Shown: positions 26,932 through 35,903, counted from the first letter of the stretch. The stretch is DNA of 64,000 nt from DMER64 sp964554535 (GCA_964554535.1 CAZKPB010000008.1:1-64000); one strand, 5' to 3'. Numbers and translations are program-made. The notes: a model not told the origin generated them from the sequence alone.

Positions 26932-28529
26932 ATGGTGCGGCCTATGCAAAAACGCAGTCTTTCCCCTATGGTTCCCCCGGCAGCCGTTACCCTGCTGGGT
27001 ACGTGGATTGGATTCAATAGTAAGTTTCCCGAACCCTTTTTTTGTGTATAATTTTTCTTGCGGTCGTTTTTTACACGCTGCTGTACAGGTGTCGTAAAAA
27101 AAAACCGGCCGGCCCGACCCTGGCTTACCGACGCCTGCGTATGGGTCCTTTTCTCTATGCTTGCGCACTGGTGTTGCTGGGAACCTTGGCCCTGCTCAAC
27201 GCACGGTATAACGGTACGCTTACCGGTTGTCTGCCCCGTGACAGCCGGGTCAATCTGTGCCTGCAGGTGTACGAGCGTCCGCAAGTGTACATTACCCAAG
27301 CCGGCCGAACCTACCTGCGTTTTACCGCCAGGTTGCTGGCGGCCGGTGACAGTGCCGGAAGCATACTGAGCGGCAGTGGGGCGCCCCGCCGGATTGGCGT
27401 GCACGAAAAGATACAGGTATGGCTTGCCGAGGCGGACGACTCCCTGACCCGCCGCGCCGCTGACAGGTTCCCTACGGGGCAGATTTTCTATACGCAGGCC
27501 CGTCCTCGGGAAGCCACGCAAGATCCCGACTACGCGCAATACCTGGCCCGGCAGGGGCTCTTCTGCAGCGTGTTTGTCTACCGTTGGAGCGCCGGGCCCT
27601 TGCGGCCCACTCTGATTGACAGGGTGCGCAATTTGCGTTATTCGCTCGCAGCCCGGTGGGAGAGCGACCGTCCGGCAGCGGACAGGGAAAAAGCTTTGCT
27701 GGAAGGACTCTGTCTGGGATACAAGGCCAATATGGATAAGGACTTGAAAGAGGCGTACTCGGTTGCCGGGGCCTCGCACATTCTGGCGGTAAGCGGGCTT
27801 CACGTGGGTGCCCTGTATGCTACGCTGGTGTGGCTTCTTGGCTGGATGGGGCGCAAGCGGGCCCCCTGTGTCGCCGTGTGCTGTATCTGGATATATGCGG
27901 TGATGGTAGGTCTTTCTGCCAGTGTGGTGCGCTCTTCTCTGATGCTGACACTCCACGCGGCGGCGCGGGCCACGGGCAGACACAACCAATCAATGAACGC
28001 CTGGGCCGCGGCGGCTTTTGTGCTGCTAGTAGTCAAGCCTTCCAACCTGTACGACTGGGGGTTTCAGCTTTCCTTCGCGGCCGTGGGAAGCTTGTTGCTC
28101 TTTTTTCCGCTGTTGCGCAACCTGCTGTCGGTACGCAATGGCGTTTTGCGTTTTTTCTGGGAACTTTTTTGTTGTTCGGTGGCGGTGCAGCTGGGAACGT
28201 TGTGGCTGACGGCCGGATTGTTTGGCAGCGTGTCGCCGGTGGGTCTTCCGGCCAACCTGTTGGTAATTCCTTTGGGAACGCTGATTATTTATGTATTTGT
28301 GGTGTTTCTGGCGGGATGTGCCCTGGCTCCTCTTACCCCCTGGCTATGTGACCTTACGGCCCATGTGATGTTATCTCTGGCCGGATGGCTTAACCGTACG
28401 GTACTGTTTGCGGCCTCTCTGCCGGGTGCCACATTATACCTGCCTTCCGACGGCTTAATGCAGGCAATCTTATTATGGGCGGCCGTTTACATGTATATGA
28501 TTTTGCGTTTGTACTCTTCCGAATCTTAA
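26932..28529 (+). CDS. comEC: ComEC/Rec2-family DNA uptake channel, with apparent frameshift
   Basis: An inner-membrane protein that passes single-stranded DNA into the cytoplasm. The main open frame (from about 27042) lacks a proper start. An upstream frame starting at ATG 26932 encodes the usual short ComEC N terminus (…PPAAVTLLGTWIGFN…) and stops at a run of seven T (27037-27043). Adding one T joins both frames in a continuous hydrophobic segment and gives 532 residues. The rest has the N-terminal OB-like region, the competence domain motif ASHILAVSGLHVGALYA, then many membrane helices. The beta-lactamase-like C-terminal domain of Gram-positive ComEC is absent, as is usual in this phylum. 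Whether the frameshift is real or a base-calling error is open. Confidence 0.85.
27037..27043 (+). other. T7 homopolymer at the comEC frame break
   Basis: Seven T in a row exactly where the two comEC frames meet. Eight T (or five) would restore one frame from ATG 26932 to the stop at 28529. This is the typical place for either a sequencing indel, a phase-variable tract or slippage during transcription. Confidence 0.75.
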
Positions 28530-28567
28530 AAAAGAGAAAATAATGTGGAAATCCGACGTCCGCGTAT

Positions 28568-28575
28568 TATCTTTG
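28568..28575 (+). promoter_or_regulatory. -7 box (TATCTTTG) of the PurF-like gene
   Basis: Exact TAnnTTTG match eight bases before ATG 28584. It lies inside the longer reading frame that begins at 28545, which favours the later start codon. No convincing -33 element. Confidence 0.5.
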
Positions 28576-28583
28576 CCGCCATT

Positions 28584-30074
28584 ATGGGAGGTTTTTTTGG
28601 AATTATTTCAGAACGGCCGTGCCGCAATTCATTGTTTTACGGTACGGATTATCATTCACATTTGGGTACCCGCCGTGCGGGTATGGCTACCTTGACGGCA
28701 AACGGTCAGTTTGCCCGTTCTATACACCGGTTGGAAAGCAGTTATTTCCGCAATAAATTTGAAGACGATCTGCCTAAATTCCAAGGCAACTCGGGCATTG
28801 GGGTAATCAGTGACACCGACCCGCAGCCCATTGTCTTCCGCTCGCATTTGGGCTCTTTTGCGCTGGTCACTGTGGCCAAAATCAATAATCTGGAAGCCTT
28901 GTCCCGGGAATTGCTGGACCGAGGCATCAACTTTTCCGAGATGAGTTCGGGCAATATCAACCCCACCGAAGTGGTGGGACATTTGATAACTCTGGGTAAT
29001 ACCTATGCCGAGGGAATCCGTGTGGTGCAGGAAAAACTGCAGGGCAGTTGCAGCCTGTTGCTGCTTACCGAGGAAGGTCTGATTGCGGCCCGCGACAAAT
29101 ACGGCCGTACTCCCATTGCCATAGGCAAACGCGGTCATAAAATCCATTCCGCTGAAAATCATTTGGATGACGGCGAAATTGGTGCTTCCATCGGCGGACG
29201 TGATGGTGACAATGAAACGGAAATCCCGGCCTACGCCTTTGCCAGCGAAACCTGCAGTTTTCCCAATCTGGGTTTTGAGACCATCGGGTATGTGGGGCCC
29301 GGAGAGGTGGTGATTGCCACTATGGACGGCATACGTCAGTTGGTACCGCCGCAGAAGAAATTGCATATATGCTCTTTCTTGTGGATATACTATGGTTTTC
29401 CTACTTCTTCTTATGAAGGCATCAACGTGGAGGAAGTGCGCTTCCGCAACGGTGTGGCCGTGGGCAAGCAGGATCTCATGGAAGTGGACGGGGTTTGCAG
29501 TATCCCGGACAGCGGTACCGGCATGGCTATGGGCTATGCAGTGGGCAAGGGCGTCCCTTACCGCCAGGCGGTGGCCAAATACACGCCTACCTGGCCGCGC
29601 AGTTTTATGCCGTCCAATCAGGAATTGCGCAATTTGGTGGCCCGTATGAAGTTGCTGCCCAATGCCGAGGTGCTTAAAGGCATTCGTCTGGCTTGCTGTG
29701 ACGACTCCATTGTGCGCGGCACGCAGCTGAAGAACAACGTGGATGTTTTTTACGCTTACGGGGCCAAGGAAATTCATGTCCGCATCTCGTGCCCGCCCCT
29801 GTTATTCGGTTGTAAGTATCTGAATTTCTCTTCTTCACGGACAGAGCTGGAGCTGATCACGCGTCGCTATATTGCCCGCCAAAAAGACGTGGATTTGGAA
29901 AAGTTTACTGACTGTAACACAAAAGAATACAAGGATATGGTGGCGTATATTTGCAAGGAAATGAACTTTACATCACTGGTATTCAATAATATAGATAATC
30001 TTGTCCGTTCCATAGGGCTTCCCAAGGAATGTATTTGCACCCATTGTTTTGACGGAGCCGAGTGCGAAGATTAA
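28584..30074 (+). CDS. PurF-like amidophosphoribosyltransferase paralogue without catalytic Cys
   Basis: A 496-residue protein with an Ntn-type glutamine amidotransferase domain (residues ~1-240) and a phosphoribosyltransferase domain with the PRPP loop LACCDDSIVRGTQ. True PurF enzymes start MCGIFGI, where Cys is the glutaminase nucleophile. Here the matching start is MGGFFGIIS, with Gly at that position, and no alternative start supplies a Cys. The following GTDYHSHLGTRRAGMAT shows that the domain is otherwise well kept. The C-terminal CxxC-rich end (CICTHCFDGAECED) is intact. It may use free ammonia, or have a regulatory role; a second, normal PurF is expected elsewhere. ATG 28584 chosen for the family match and the -7 box before it. 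Confidence 0.85.
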   Translation: MGGFFGIISERPCRNSLFYGTDYHSHLGTRRAGMATLTANGQFARSIHRLESSYFRNKFEDDLPKFQGNSGIGVISDTDPQPIVFRSHLGSFALVTVAKINNLEALSRELLDRGINFSEMSSGNINPTEVVGHLITLGNTYAEGIRVVQEKLQGSCSLLLLTEEGLIAARDKYGRTPIAIGKRGHKIHSAENHLDDGEIGASIGGRDGDNETEIPAYAFASETCSFPNLGFETIGYVGPGEVVIATMDGIRQLVPPQKKLHICSFLWIYYGFPTSSYEGINVEEVRFRNGVAVGKQDLMEVDGVCSIPDSGTGMAMGYAVGKGVPYRQAVAKYTPTWPRSFMPSNQELRNLVARMKLLPNAEVLKGIRLACCDDSIVRGTQLKNNVDVFYAYGAKEIHVRISCPPLLFGCKYLNFSSSRTELELITRRYIARQKDVDLEKFTDCNTKEYKDMVAYICKEMNFTSLVFNNIDNLVRSIGLPKECICTHCFDGAECED

Positions 30075-30084
30075 AAATAATTGT

Positions 30085-30092
30085 TATATTTG
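30085..30092 (+). promoter_or_regulatory. -7 box (TATATTTG) of the RRM protein gene
   Basis: Exact TAnnTTTG, 40 bases before ATG 30133, leaving an AT-rich leader. No clear -33 TTTG. Confidence 0.5.
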
Positions 30093-30132
30093 GACGCTAT
30101 TTAACCTTATAACTTAAATTTTATCCCACTCC

Positions 30133-30402
30133 ATGAACATTTTTGTTTCCAGTCTCAGTTTCAGGGCAAAAAAAGAAGACCTTGTAGAACTGTTCTCTCC
30201 TTATGGAGAAGTAACCGCTGCACGAATCATCCTTAACAAGGAAACCCGCCGTTCACGCGGCTACGGATTCGTAGAAATGGCCAACGACAACGAGGGCCTG
30301 GCCGCTATTGCTGCTTTAAATGGTGCCGAACACATGGGCCGTACCATCAGCGTTGCTGTAGCCAACGAGCGCCCTGCTCAGCCGGTTCCTCCCACTGAAT
30401 AA
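30133..30402 (+). CDS. Small RNA-binding protein with a single RRM
   Basis: An 89-residue protein made almost wholly of one RNA-recognition motif. RNP2 is IFVSSLSF at the N terminus and RNP1 is SRGYGFVEM near residue 40; the aromatic residues needed for RNA stacking are present. Such single-RRM proteins are frequent in Bacteroidota, where Hfq is often missing, and are thought to bind single-stranded RNA. It has its own promoter-like box and a strong terminator directly after the stop, so it is probably a single-gene transcript of good expression. Confidence 0.93.
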   Translation: MNIFVSSLSFRAKKEDLVELFSPYGEVTAARIILNKETRRSRGYGFVEMANDNEGLAAIAALNGAEHMGRTISVAVANERPAQPVPPTE

Positions 30403-30416
30403 GTTACCAACTCATT

Positions 30417-30453
30417 AAAAAAAGCTGCCGGAATTTCCGGCAGCTTTTTTTTT
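30417..30453 (+). terminator. Bidirectional terminator after the RRM gene
   Basis: Stem GCTGCCGGA/TCCGGCAGC (30424-30444) with a three-base loop, A-run before and nine T after. It also lies directly after the 3' end of the minus-strand rfbA-rfbB-ugd-dpp11 operon. Confidence 0.92.
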
Positions 30454-30473
30454 GTGTATCATTCGGCAGGCAT

Positions 30474-30581
30474 TTACTTTATTATGCTTTGAATCAGATT
30501 AAGGATAAAAGTCAATCCGGTCAGTGCCGAGATAATCCAGCCAAGCCAAGTGAGAATCTGTGTTAAGTCAATATTTTCCAT
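30474..30581 (-). CDS. Small membrane peptide, 35 residues
   Basis: An open frame starting ATG 30581, five bases after the stop of dpp11, and ending TAA just before the terminator. The product begins MENIDLTQILTWLGW and continues as one hydrophobic helix (about residues 11-33) ending IIK. Its position at the operon end, its ATG start and the single well-formed membrane helix suggest a real small protein, perhaps translationally coupled to dpp11. No family recognised and no function proposed. It could also be a chance frame in a short 3' region. Confidence 0.45.
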   Translation of the reverse strand: MENIDLTQILTWLGWIISALTGLTFILNLIQSIIK

Positions 30582-30586
30582 AGTTA

Positions 30587-32692
30587 TTAGAGTTTTTTGT
30601 CAAAGGTCATTTCATCAAATAGATAGCCGGCATGTCCAATGCGGTCTATTACAAAGAGTACATAGCGTATGTCAACGGATATATTGCGGCAGATGGCCGC
30701 GTCAAATTCAATGTCGCTCATGGTACCTTCCCAAACACGGTCAAAATTCAGGCCCAGCAGGTGGCCTTTGGCGTTGAGCACGGGTGAGCCCGAGTTGCCG
30801 CCGCTGGTATGATTGGTGGCCAGAAATCCCACCGGAATGGTGCCGTCCACGGCCCAGCGTCCGTAATCCTTACGGGCGTAAATGTCGCGCAGGGATTGGG
30901 GAATGTCATAGTCAAAGATGGCGGGGTTGTCTTTCTGCATGGTGCCTTCCAGAGTGCTTACCGGTTTGTAGTACACCCCGTCTTTGGGACGGTATCCCTG
31001 TACGGTACCGTAAGCTACCCGCAGGGTGGAATTGGCGTCGGGGAAGAATACACGTTCTTTGTCAAATTCCATTATGGCCCGCATCCAGACAGGATACAGA
31101 GCGTTAAGTTGTGTGTTGATTTCAGTCAGGCGGGGAGCTATTTGTGTGTTGTAGCGGGACTCGGCCTGTAAGATGAGTCGGGCGGCAGGGTCCTGCTCCA
31201 GCTGTTCCAGAGCTTGCGCGGGGGGGAGCGCAAGCATCCGGGCGGTTTTTTCCGGTTGGGTGAGCAGGCTCGCCTCATAGAGCATATTGGCCCATCGGCT
31301 GTAATTGGACGGGGCATCGGCGGGGATGCCGCCGGGCACGACTTTGGCGTACTCGGCCATAAGGGCTGCAAAAATCTCGCGGTCAACGGGCTGGTAGTAG
31401 TCTTTGTAGAAAGAGTCGGCATATTCCTTTGCCCGGACACTCTGGCCGGCCTTGAGCATATCGTGCAGGGTGGATGCCAGATTCAGCAACTCTATGGCCT
31501 GTAAGGTTTCCTGATAGGTGTCGGCTTCAAGTTGGAGCGGCCTCAGGCTGGAGTACAGACCGGTCATTTTGGGAATAAGTGTCTTGTAGGCCTGGTTGTT
31601 TCCCCGGTCCGCCCATTGCTGGAAGCGGCGTTCAAAGTCCTGTTTGCTTGCAATGGTGCCTTTATTGAGGATGCCTCGGCTTTCTCCCTGCCATTTCTTC
31701 CAGGCATTGGATACGTTGGCGTTTTTGTTGGAATATTTGATGCGGATATCCTGACTCAGTGACTGGTAGGCATTCATAATGTCCAGCCGCAAGGTGCGCA
31801 GGTATACTTTGTGGGGGTCGCTCACGTTGGCAATATAGTCTACTGCCGGAGAGAGCACGTATTCCTGGGTGCGTCCGGGATACCCGTATACCATAGTAAA
31901 ATCTCCTTCTTTTACTCCGCTCAGCGAAATGGTGAGGTGCATCTTGGGCCGGTAGGGCACGTTGCCTTCACTGTAGGCGGCCGGTTGGTTTTGTGCATTG
32001 GCATATACGCGGAACATGGAAAAATCTCCGGTATGGCGGGGCCAGATCCAGTTGTCGGTGTCTCCCCCGAATTTTCCGATGGAGGACGGCGGAGCGGCTA
32101 CCAGACGAACGTCCGAGAAGGTCTCGTCCGTAAACATAAAGTATTGGTTACCATAGTAAAAGGCGTTTATGTGAATGCGGATGAACTCTCCGGTACCTTC
32201 TTTGGCCTTACGGATGATTTCCTTGCTGTTGGCGTTGATGCGGGCCTCACGTGTTGCCGCGTCCATAGTATCTGTAACTCCGGAGAGCACCTGGTAGGTA
32301 ACGTCTTCCATTTTGCGCAGGAAGGTGACGGTAAGTCCGGGATTGGGCAACTCTTCTTTGCGTGACATAGCCCAGAAACCGTCCTTGAGGTAGTCATGTT
32401 CCACCGAACTGTGGGCCTGGATTTCTCCATAACCGCAATGGTGATTGGTAATGAGCAGGCCTTGGTCAGAGATGAGTTCTCCGGTGCAACCGCCGCCAAA
32501 ATGTACAATGGCGTCTTTGAGGCAGGCTTTGTTTACGCTGTAGATATCCTGGGCGGTCAGTTTGAATCCGCGTTGCTGCATATCCGCTATTTTTTGCTGA
32601 ATCAGCACGGGCAGCCACATCCCTTCATCTGCACGCACTGCGGCGGGCAACAGAAAGAGCAGTGCCAGTAGGGAGAGTAAGTGTTTTTTCAT
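30587..32692 (-). CDS. dpp11: S46-family dipeptidyl peptidase, DPP11-type (Asp/Glu-specific)
   Basis: A 701-residue periplasmic serine peptidase releasing dipeptides from peptide N termini. ATG 32692 gives a signal peptide (KKHLLSLLALLFLLPAAVRA); its A overlaps the ugd stop (TAATG). The catalytic His is His85 in ITNHHCGYGE and the Ser is Ser634 in TSGGNSGSPV. Eighteen residues after this Ser is Arg652 (GLNFDR). In characterised enzymes Arg at that place marks DPP11, which cuts after Asp or Glu, while Gly marks DPP7, which prefers hydrophobic residues. Supplies amino acids to a proteolytic anaerobe. Being in one operon with nucleotide-sugar genes is unexpected. Confidence 0.93.
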   Translation of the reverse strand: MKKHLLSLLALLFLLPAAVRADEGMWLPVLIQQKIADMQQRGFKLTAQDIYSVNKACLKDAIVHFGGGCTGELISDQGLLITNHHCGYGEIQAHSSVEHDYLKDGFWAMSRKEELPNPGLTVTFLRKMEDVTYQVLSGVTDTMDAATREARINANSKEIIRKAKEGTGEFIRIHINAFYYGNQYFMFTDETFSDVRLVAAPPSSIGKFGGDTDNWIWPRHTGDFSMFRVYANAQNQPAAYSEGNVPYRPKMHLTISLSGVKEGDFTMVYGYPGRTQEYVLSPAVDYIANVSDPHKVYLRTLRLDIMNAYQSLSQDIRIKYSNKNANVSNAWKKWQGESRGILNKGTIASKQDFERRFQQWADRGNNQAYKTLIPKMTGLYSSLRPLQLEADTYQETLQAIELLNLASTLHDMLKAGQSVRAKEYADSFYKDYYQPVDREIFAALMAEYAKVVPGGIPADAPSNYSRWANMLYEASLLTQPEKTARMLALPPAQALEQLEQDPAARLILQAESRYNTQIAPRLTEINTQLNALYPVWMRAIMEFDKERVFFPDANSTLRVAYGTVQGYRPKDGVYYKPVSTLEGTMQKDNPAIFDYDIPQSLRDIYARKDYGRWAVDGTIPVGFLATNHTSGGNSGSPVLNAKGHLLGLNFDRVWEGTMSDIEFDAAICRNISVDIRYVLFVIDRIGHAGYLFDEMTFDKKL

Positions 32693-33999
32693 TATATGCA
32701 ATCGTATGTAAATCCGTTTTCAGTGAGTTCCTGTTTGTTGTAAATGTTGCGTCCGTCAATCACCACGGGCTGCTTCATAACCCGGTGCAACCGGACCCAG
32801 TTGGGCAGTCGGAATTCTTTCCATTCGGTGACCAACACCAGGGCGTGAGCCCCGCAGGCGGCGTCGTAGATGTCGTTGCCGTAGAATACCCGATCTCCCA
32901 GCCGGAGTCGGCATTCGTCCATAGCGGCCGGGTCATAGACACGGACCAAGCATCCGGCAGCGAGCAGTTTATTTATCAGCACCAGAGAGGGGGCTTCCCG
33001 CATATCGTCTGTCTGCGGCTTGAAGGCGAGTCCCCATACGGCCACGGTTTTACCGGCCACCGTTCCTTCCAGGGCATGTTCAAGTTTTTGGTAAAGAATT
33101 TCTTTCTGGCGTTCGTTGACGGCTTCCACGGCTTCCAGCACTTCCATACAGTATCCCTTCTGACGGGCGGTATGGATGAGGGCCTTCACGTCTTTTGGAA
33201 AGCAGCTTCCCCCGTAACCGCAGCCCGGGTAGAGGAACTTGTTTCCTATGCGGCTGTCCGATCCTATGCCGGTGCGTACCTGGTTGATATCGGCCCCGAC
33301 CAGACCGCACAGGTTGGCTATATCGTTGATGAACGATATGCGCGTGGCCAACATGGCGTTGGCCGCGTATTTGGTCATCTCGGCCGAGGCAATGTCCATA
33401 AACAGTACGCGGAAGTTCTTCAGCAGGAACGGGCGGTACAGGCGTTCCATTAGGGTTCGTGCGCGCGCGCTGTCAATGCCCACCACCACGCGGTCCGGGC
33501 TCATAAAGTCGCGCACGGCGTCCCCCTCCTTGAGAAATTCGGGGTTGGAAGCCACGTCAAAGGGCACCTGCACTCCGCGGCAATCCAACTCTTGCTGGAT
33601 GGTCCGGCGTACCAGGGCCGAGGTGCCTACCGGCACGGTGCTTTTAGTGGTCACCAGCAGGTACCGGGTCATATGGCGGCCAATGGTGCGCGCCACGTCC
33701 AATACGTAATGCAGGTCGGCACTGCCGTCCTGGTCGGGGGGAGTGCCTACGGCGCAAAAGACTATATCAATGTTGTCCAGGTAGTTGCGAATGTCACAGT
33801 CAAAATTCAGACGGCCGGCCTGGGTGTTGCGTTGCACAACGTCTTCCAGTCCGGGTTCGTAGATTGGAATGAGGCCCTGTTTCAGGCCTTCCACCTTCTT
33901 GCGGTCTATGTCTATGCAGGTGACGTGGACGCCCATCTCGGCAAAACAAGCTCCCGAGACCAGGCCCACGTATCCGGTTCCTACTACTGCAATGTTCAT
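32692..33999 (-). CDS. ugd: UDP-glucose 6-dehydrogenase
   Basis: A 435-residue enzyme oxidising UDP-glucose to UDP-glucuronate with two NAD+. N-terminal Rossmann motif GTGYVGLVSGACFAEMG, the middle KYAANAMLATRISFIND helix, and the catalytic Cys in GYGGSCFPKD are all present; WGLAFKPQTDDMREAPS is the C-terminal UDP-binding part. It starts one base after the rfbB stop and provides precursor for acidic capsule or LPS sugars. Substrate could be another UDP-sugar (for example UDP-ManNAc family), but motifs favour UDP-glucose. Confidence 0.93.
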   Translation of the reverse strand: MNIAVVGTGYVGLVSGACFAEMGVHVTCIDIDRKKVEGLKQGLIPIYEPGLEDVVQRNTQAGRLNFDCDIRNYLDNIDIVFCAVGTPPDQDGSADLHYVLDVARTIGRHMTRYLLVTTKSTVPVGTSALVRRTIQQELDCRGVQVPFDVASNPEFLKEGDAVRDFMSPDRVVVGIDSARARTLMERLYRPFLLKNFRVLFMDIASAEMTKYAANAMLATRISFINDIANLCGLVGADINQVRTGIGSDSRIGNKFLYPGCGYGGSCFPKDVKALIHTARQKGYCMEVLEAVEAVNERQKEILYQKLEHALEGTVAGKTVAVWGLAFKPQTDDMREAPSLVLINKLLAAGCLVRVYDPAAMDECRLRLGDRVFYGNDIYDAACGAHALVLVTEWKEFRLPNWVRLHRVMKQPVVIDGRNIYNKQELTENGFTYDCI

Positions 34000-34000
34000 T

Positions 34001-34975
34001 TTATAAGAAATTTAGATACCATTCAACGGTCTTTTCCATCCCTTCATTAAAGGATGTTTTGGGTGACCAGCCCAATTCTTTTTCAATTTTGGAGGCGTCA
34101 ATGGCATAACGGAAATCGTGACCCAGGCGGTCCGCCACGTAGGTGATAAGCGGCAGCGAGGTGCCCGGGGCGCGTCCCAGGCGGCGGTCGGTAATTTCAA
34201 TGAGCAACCTGATGATGTCTATGTTGGCCCACTCGTTGCGGCCGCCTATGTTGTAGGTCTCTCCGGCCTTCCCCTTGTGGAAAACGAGGTCTATGGCTTC
34301 CACGTGGTCTTCCACGTAGAGCCAGTCACGAATATTGGCGCCCTTTCCGTATACGGGAAGGGACTTGTTGTTCTTGATGTTGCTGATGAACAGCGGAATC
34401 AGTTTTTCCGGGTATTGGCAGGGACCGTAATTGTTGGAACAGTTGGAAATTTTGGTGTGCATCCCGTAAGTGTGGTAGTAAGCCCGTACAAAATGGTCGG
34501 CACTTGCTTTTGAGGCCGAGTAGGGAGAGCGTGGGTCGTATCTGGTCTGTTCCGTAAAGGCTTCATCGCCCTGGAGCAGCGCACCGTATACTTCATCGGT
34601 GGAAATCTGATAGTAGACTTCCGTCTGTGCTTCGCGGGCCACCTGCAACAGGGTGAGTGTCCCCATCACATTGGTGCGGGCAAAGGCAAACGGGTCGGTG
34701 ATGCTGCGGTCCACATGGCTTTCTGCGGCCAGGTGAATGACGCCGTCAATGGCGTATTCCTTGAAAATGCGTTGCAGTTGGGCGTAGTCGCACAGGTCCG
34801 CTTGTTCAAAGCGGTAGTTGGGGGCGTTTTCTATGTCTTTGAGGTAGGACAGATTAGCCGCGTAGGTCAGTTTGTCCACGTTGACTATCAGGTATTGCGG
34901 GTATTTTTTAACAAAATGCCTTACCACGTGCGATCCTATAAAGCCGGCGCCGCCGGTGACAAGCAGGTGTTGCAT
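34001..34975 (-). CDS. rfbB: dTDP-glucose 4,6-dehydratase
   Basis: A 324-residue extended SDR making dTDP-4-keto-6-deoxyglucose, the branch point to rhamnose and other 6-deoxysugars. Seen: LVTGGAGFIGSHVVRHF (NAD binding), HLAAESHVDRSI, ISTDEVYGAL with the catalytic Asp-Glu, and YSASKASADHF with the Tyr-x3-Lys pair. It sits between rfbA (five-base gap) and ugd. The usual partners rfbC and rfbD for rhamnose are not in this operon or window. Confidence 0.96.
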   Translation of the reverse strand: MQHLLVTGGAGFIGSHVVRHFVKKYPQYLIVNVDKLTYAANLSYLKDIENAPNYRFEQADLCDYAQLQRIFKEYAIDGVIHLAAESHVDRSITDPFAFARTNVMGTLTLLQVAREAQTEVYYQISTDEVYGALLQGDEAFTEQTRYDPRSPYSASKASADHFVRAYYHTYGMHTKISNCSNNYGPCQYPEKLIPLFISNIKNNKSLPVYGKGANIRDWLYVEDHVEAIDLVFHKGKAGETYNIGGRNEWANIDIIRLLIEITDRRLGRAPGTSLPLITYVADRLGHDFRYAIDASKIEKELGWSPKTSFNEGMEKTVEWYLNFL

Positions 34976-34980
34976 AACTA

Positions 34981-35850
34981 TTACTGGATAAGGTTAAGGA
35001 TGTATTGACCGTAAGGATTGTTCTTCATGGGTGCCACGCTTTGGCGCAGCTGGTCTGCGTTGCGCCAGCCGTTGCGCCAGGCGATTTCTTCCAGGCAGGC
35101 AATCTTAAGACCCTGGCGTTTTTCAATCACTTCCACAAAATTGCCGGCCTCGGCCAGGGAACTGTGCGTGCCTGTGTCCAGCCAGGCAAAGCCTCGGCCA
35201 AGACAGGTGACTTTGAGAGTGCCTTCTTGCAGGAAGGCGTCGTTTACCGAGGTGATTTCCAGTTCTCCCCGGGTGGAGGGTTTGACGTTTTGGGCAATTT
35301 CCACCACGCGGTTGGGGTAAAAATAAAGGCCCGTGACGGCGTAGTTTGATTTGGGGTTGGCGGGCTTTTCTTCAATGGAGACGGCATTGCCCAGCGAGTC
35401 AAAAGCCACCACTCCAAATTGTTGCGGGTTGTGTACCAGGTAGCCGAATACGTGGGCAAAACCGGCCGAGGCGCTCTGCACGGCTTCCTGCAACATCTTT
35501 ACAAATCCCTGCCCGTAGAAGATGTTGTCCCCCAGGGCAAGGGCCACGGCGTCGTTTCCAATGAATTCCCGGCCAATGAGAAAGGCCTGGGCCAGACCTT
35601 CCGGGCGTGGCTGTTCCGCGTAGGTAAAAGTGACGCCCAGATCTTCCCCGGTTCCCAGCAACCGCTCAAAAGCGGTACGGTCCTGCGGGGTGGTGATGAT
35701 AAGAATCTCCCGGATTCCGGCCAGCATAAGGACCGAAATGGGGTAGTACACCATAGGTTTGTCGTAAATGGGCAGCAATTGCTTGGATACGCCTTTGGTA
35801 ATGGGGTACAACCGTGTGCCGGAGCCGCCGGCCAGAATGATGCCTTTCAT
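34981..35850 (-). CDS. rfbA: Glucose-1-phosphate thymidylyltransferase
   Basis: A 289-residue nucleotidyltransferase making dTDP-glucose from dTTP and glucose-1-phosphate. N-terminal ILAGGSGTRLYPITKG, then KQLLPIYDKPMVYYP, ALGDNIFYG and GFAWLDTGTHSSL are family motifs. Length is normal. First gene of the rfbA-rfbB-ugd-dpp11 operon, with a -7 box 20 bases upstream. Confidence 0.96.
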   Translation of the reverse strand: MKGIILAGGSGTRLYPITKGVSKQLLPIYDKPMVYYPISVLMLAGIREILIITTPQDRTAFERLLGTGEDLGVTFTYAEQPRPEGLAQAFLIGREFIGNDAVALALGDNIFYGQGFVKMLQEAVQSASAGFAHVFGYLVHNPQQFGVVAFDSLGNAVSIEEKPANPKSNYAVTGLYFYPNRVVEIAQNVKPSTRGELEITSVNDAFLQEGTLKVTCLGRGFAWLDTGTHSSLAEAGNFVEVIEKRQGLKIACLEEIAWRNGWRNADQLRQSVAPMKNNPYGQYILNLIQ

Positions 35851-35870
35851 ATACTCGGATTGTTATTTTA

Positions 35871-35878
35871 CAAATATA
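35871..35878 (-). promoter_or_regulatory. -7 box (TATATTTG) of the rfbA operon
   Basis: Exact TAnnTTTG on the minus strand, 20 bases before the rfbA ATG. It lies in the 53-base gap after the lipoprotein gene, where no terminator is seen, so readthrough from upstream is also possible. Confidence 0.55.
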
Positions 35879-35903
35879 CTAATTGTTTGCTAAAATGGGG
35901 CCG

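Noticed and set aside
26904..27989. 361-residue open frame opposite to comEC
   Set aside because: Antisense shadow; the plus strand carries the ComEC motifs.
28545..28583. Longer N terminus of the PurF-like protein starting at GTG 28545
   Set aside because: Family members start at the MGGFFG-type motif, and a -7 box lies within the extension.
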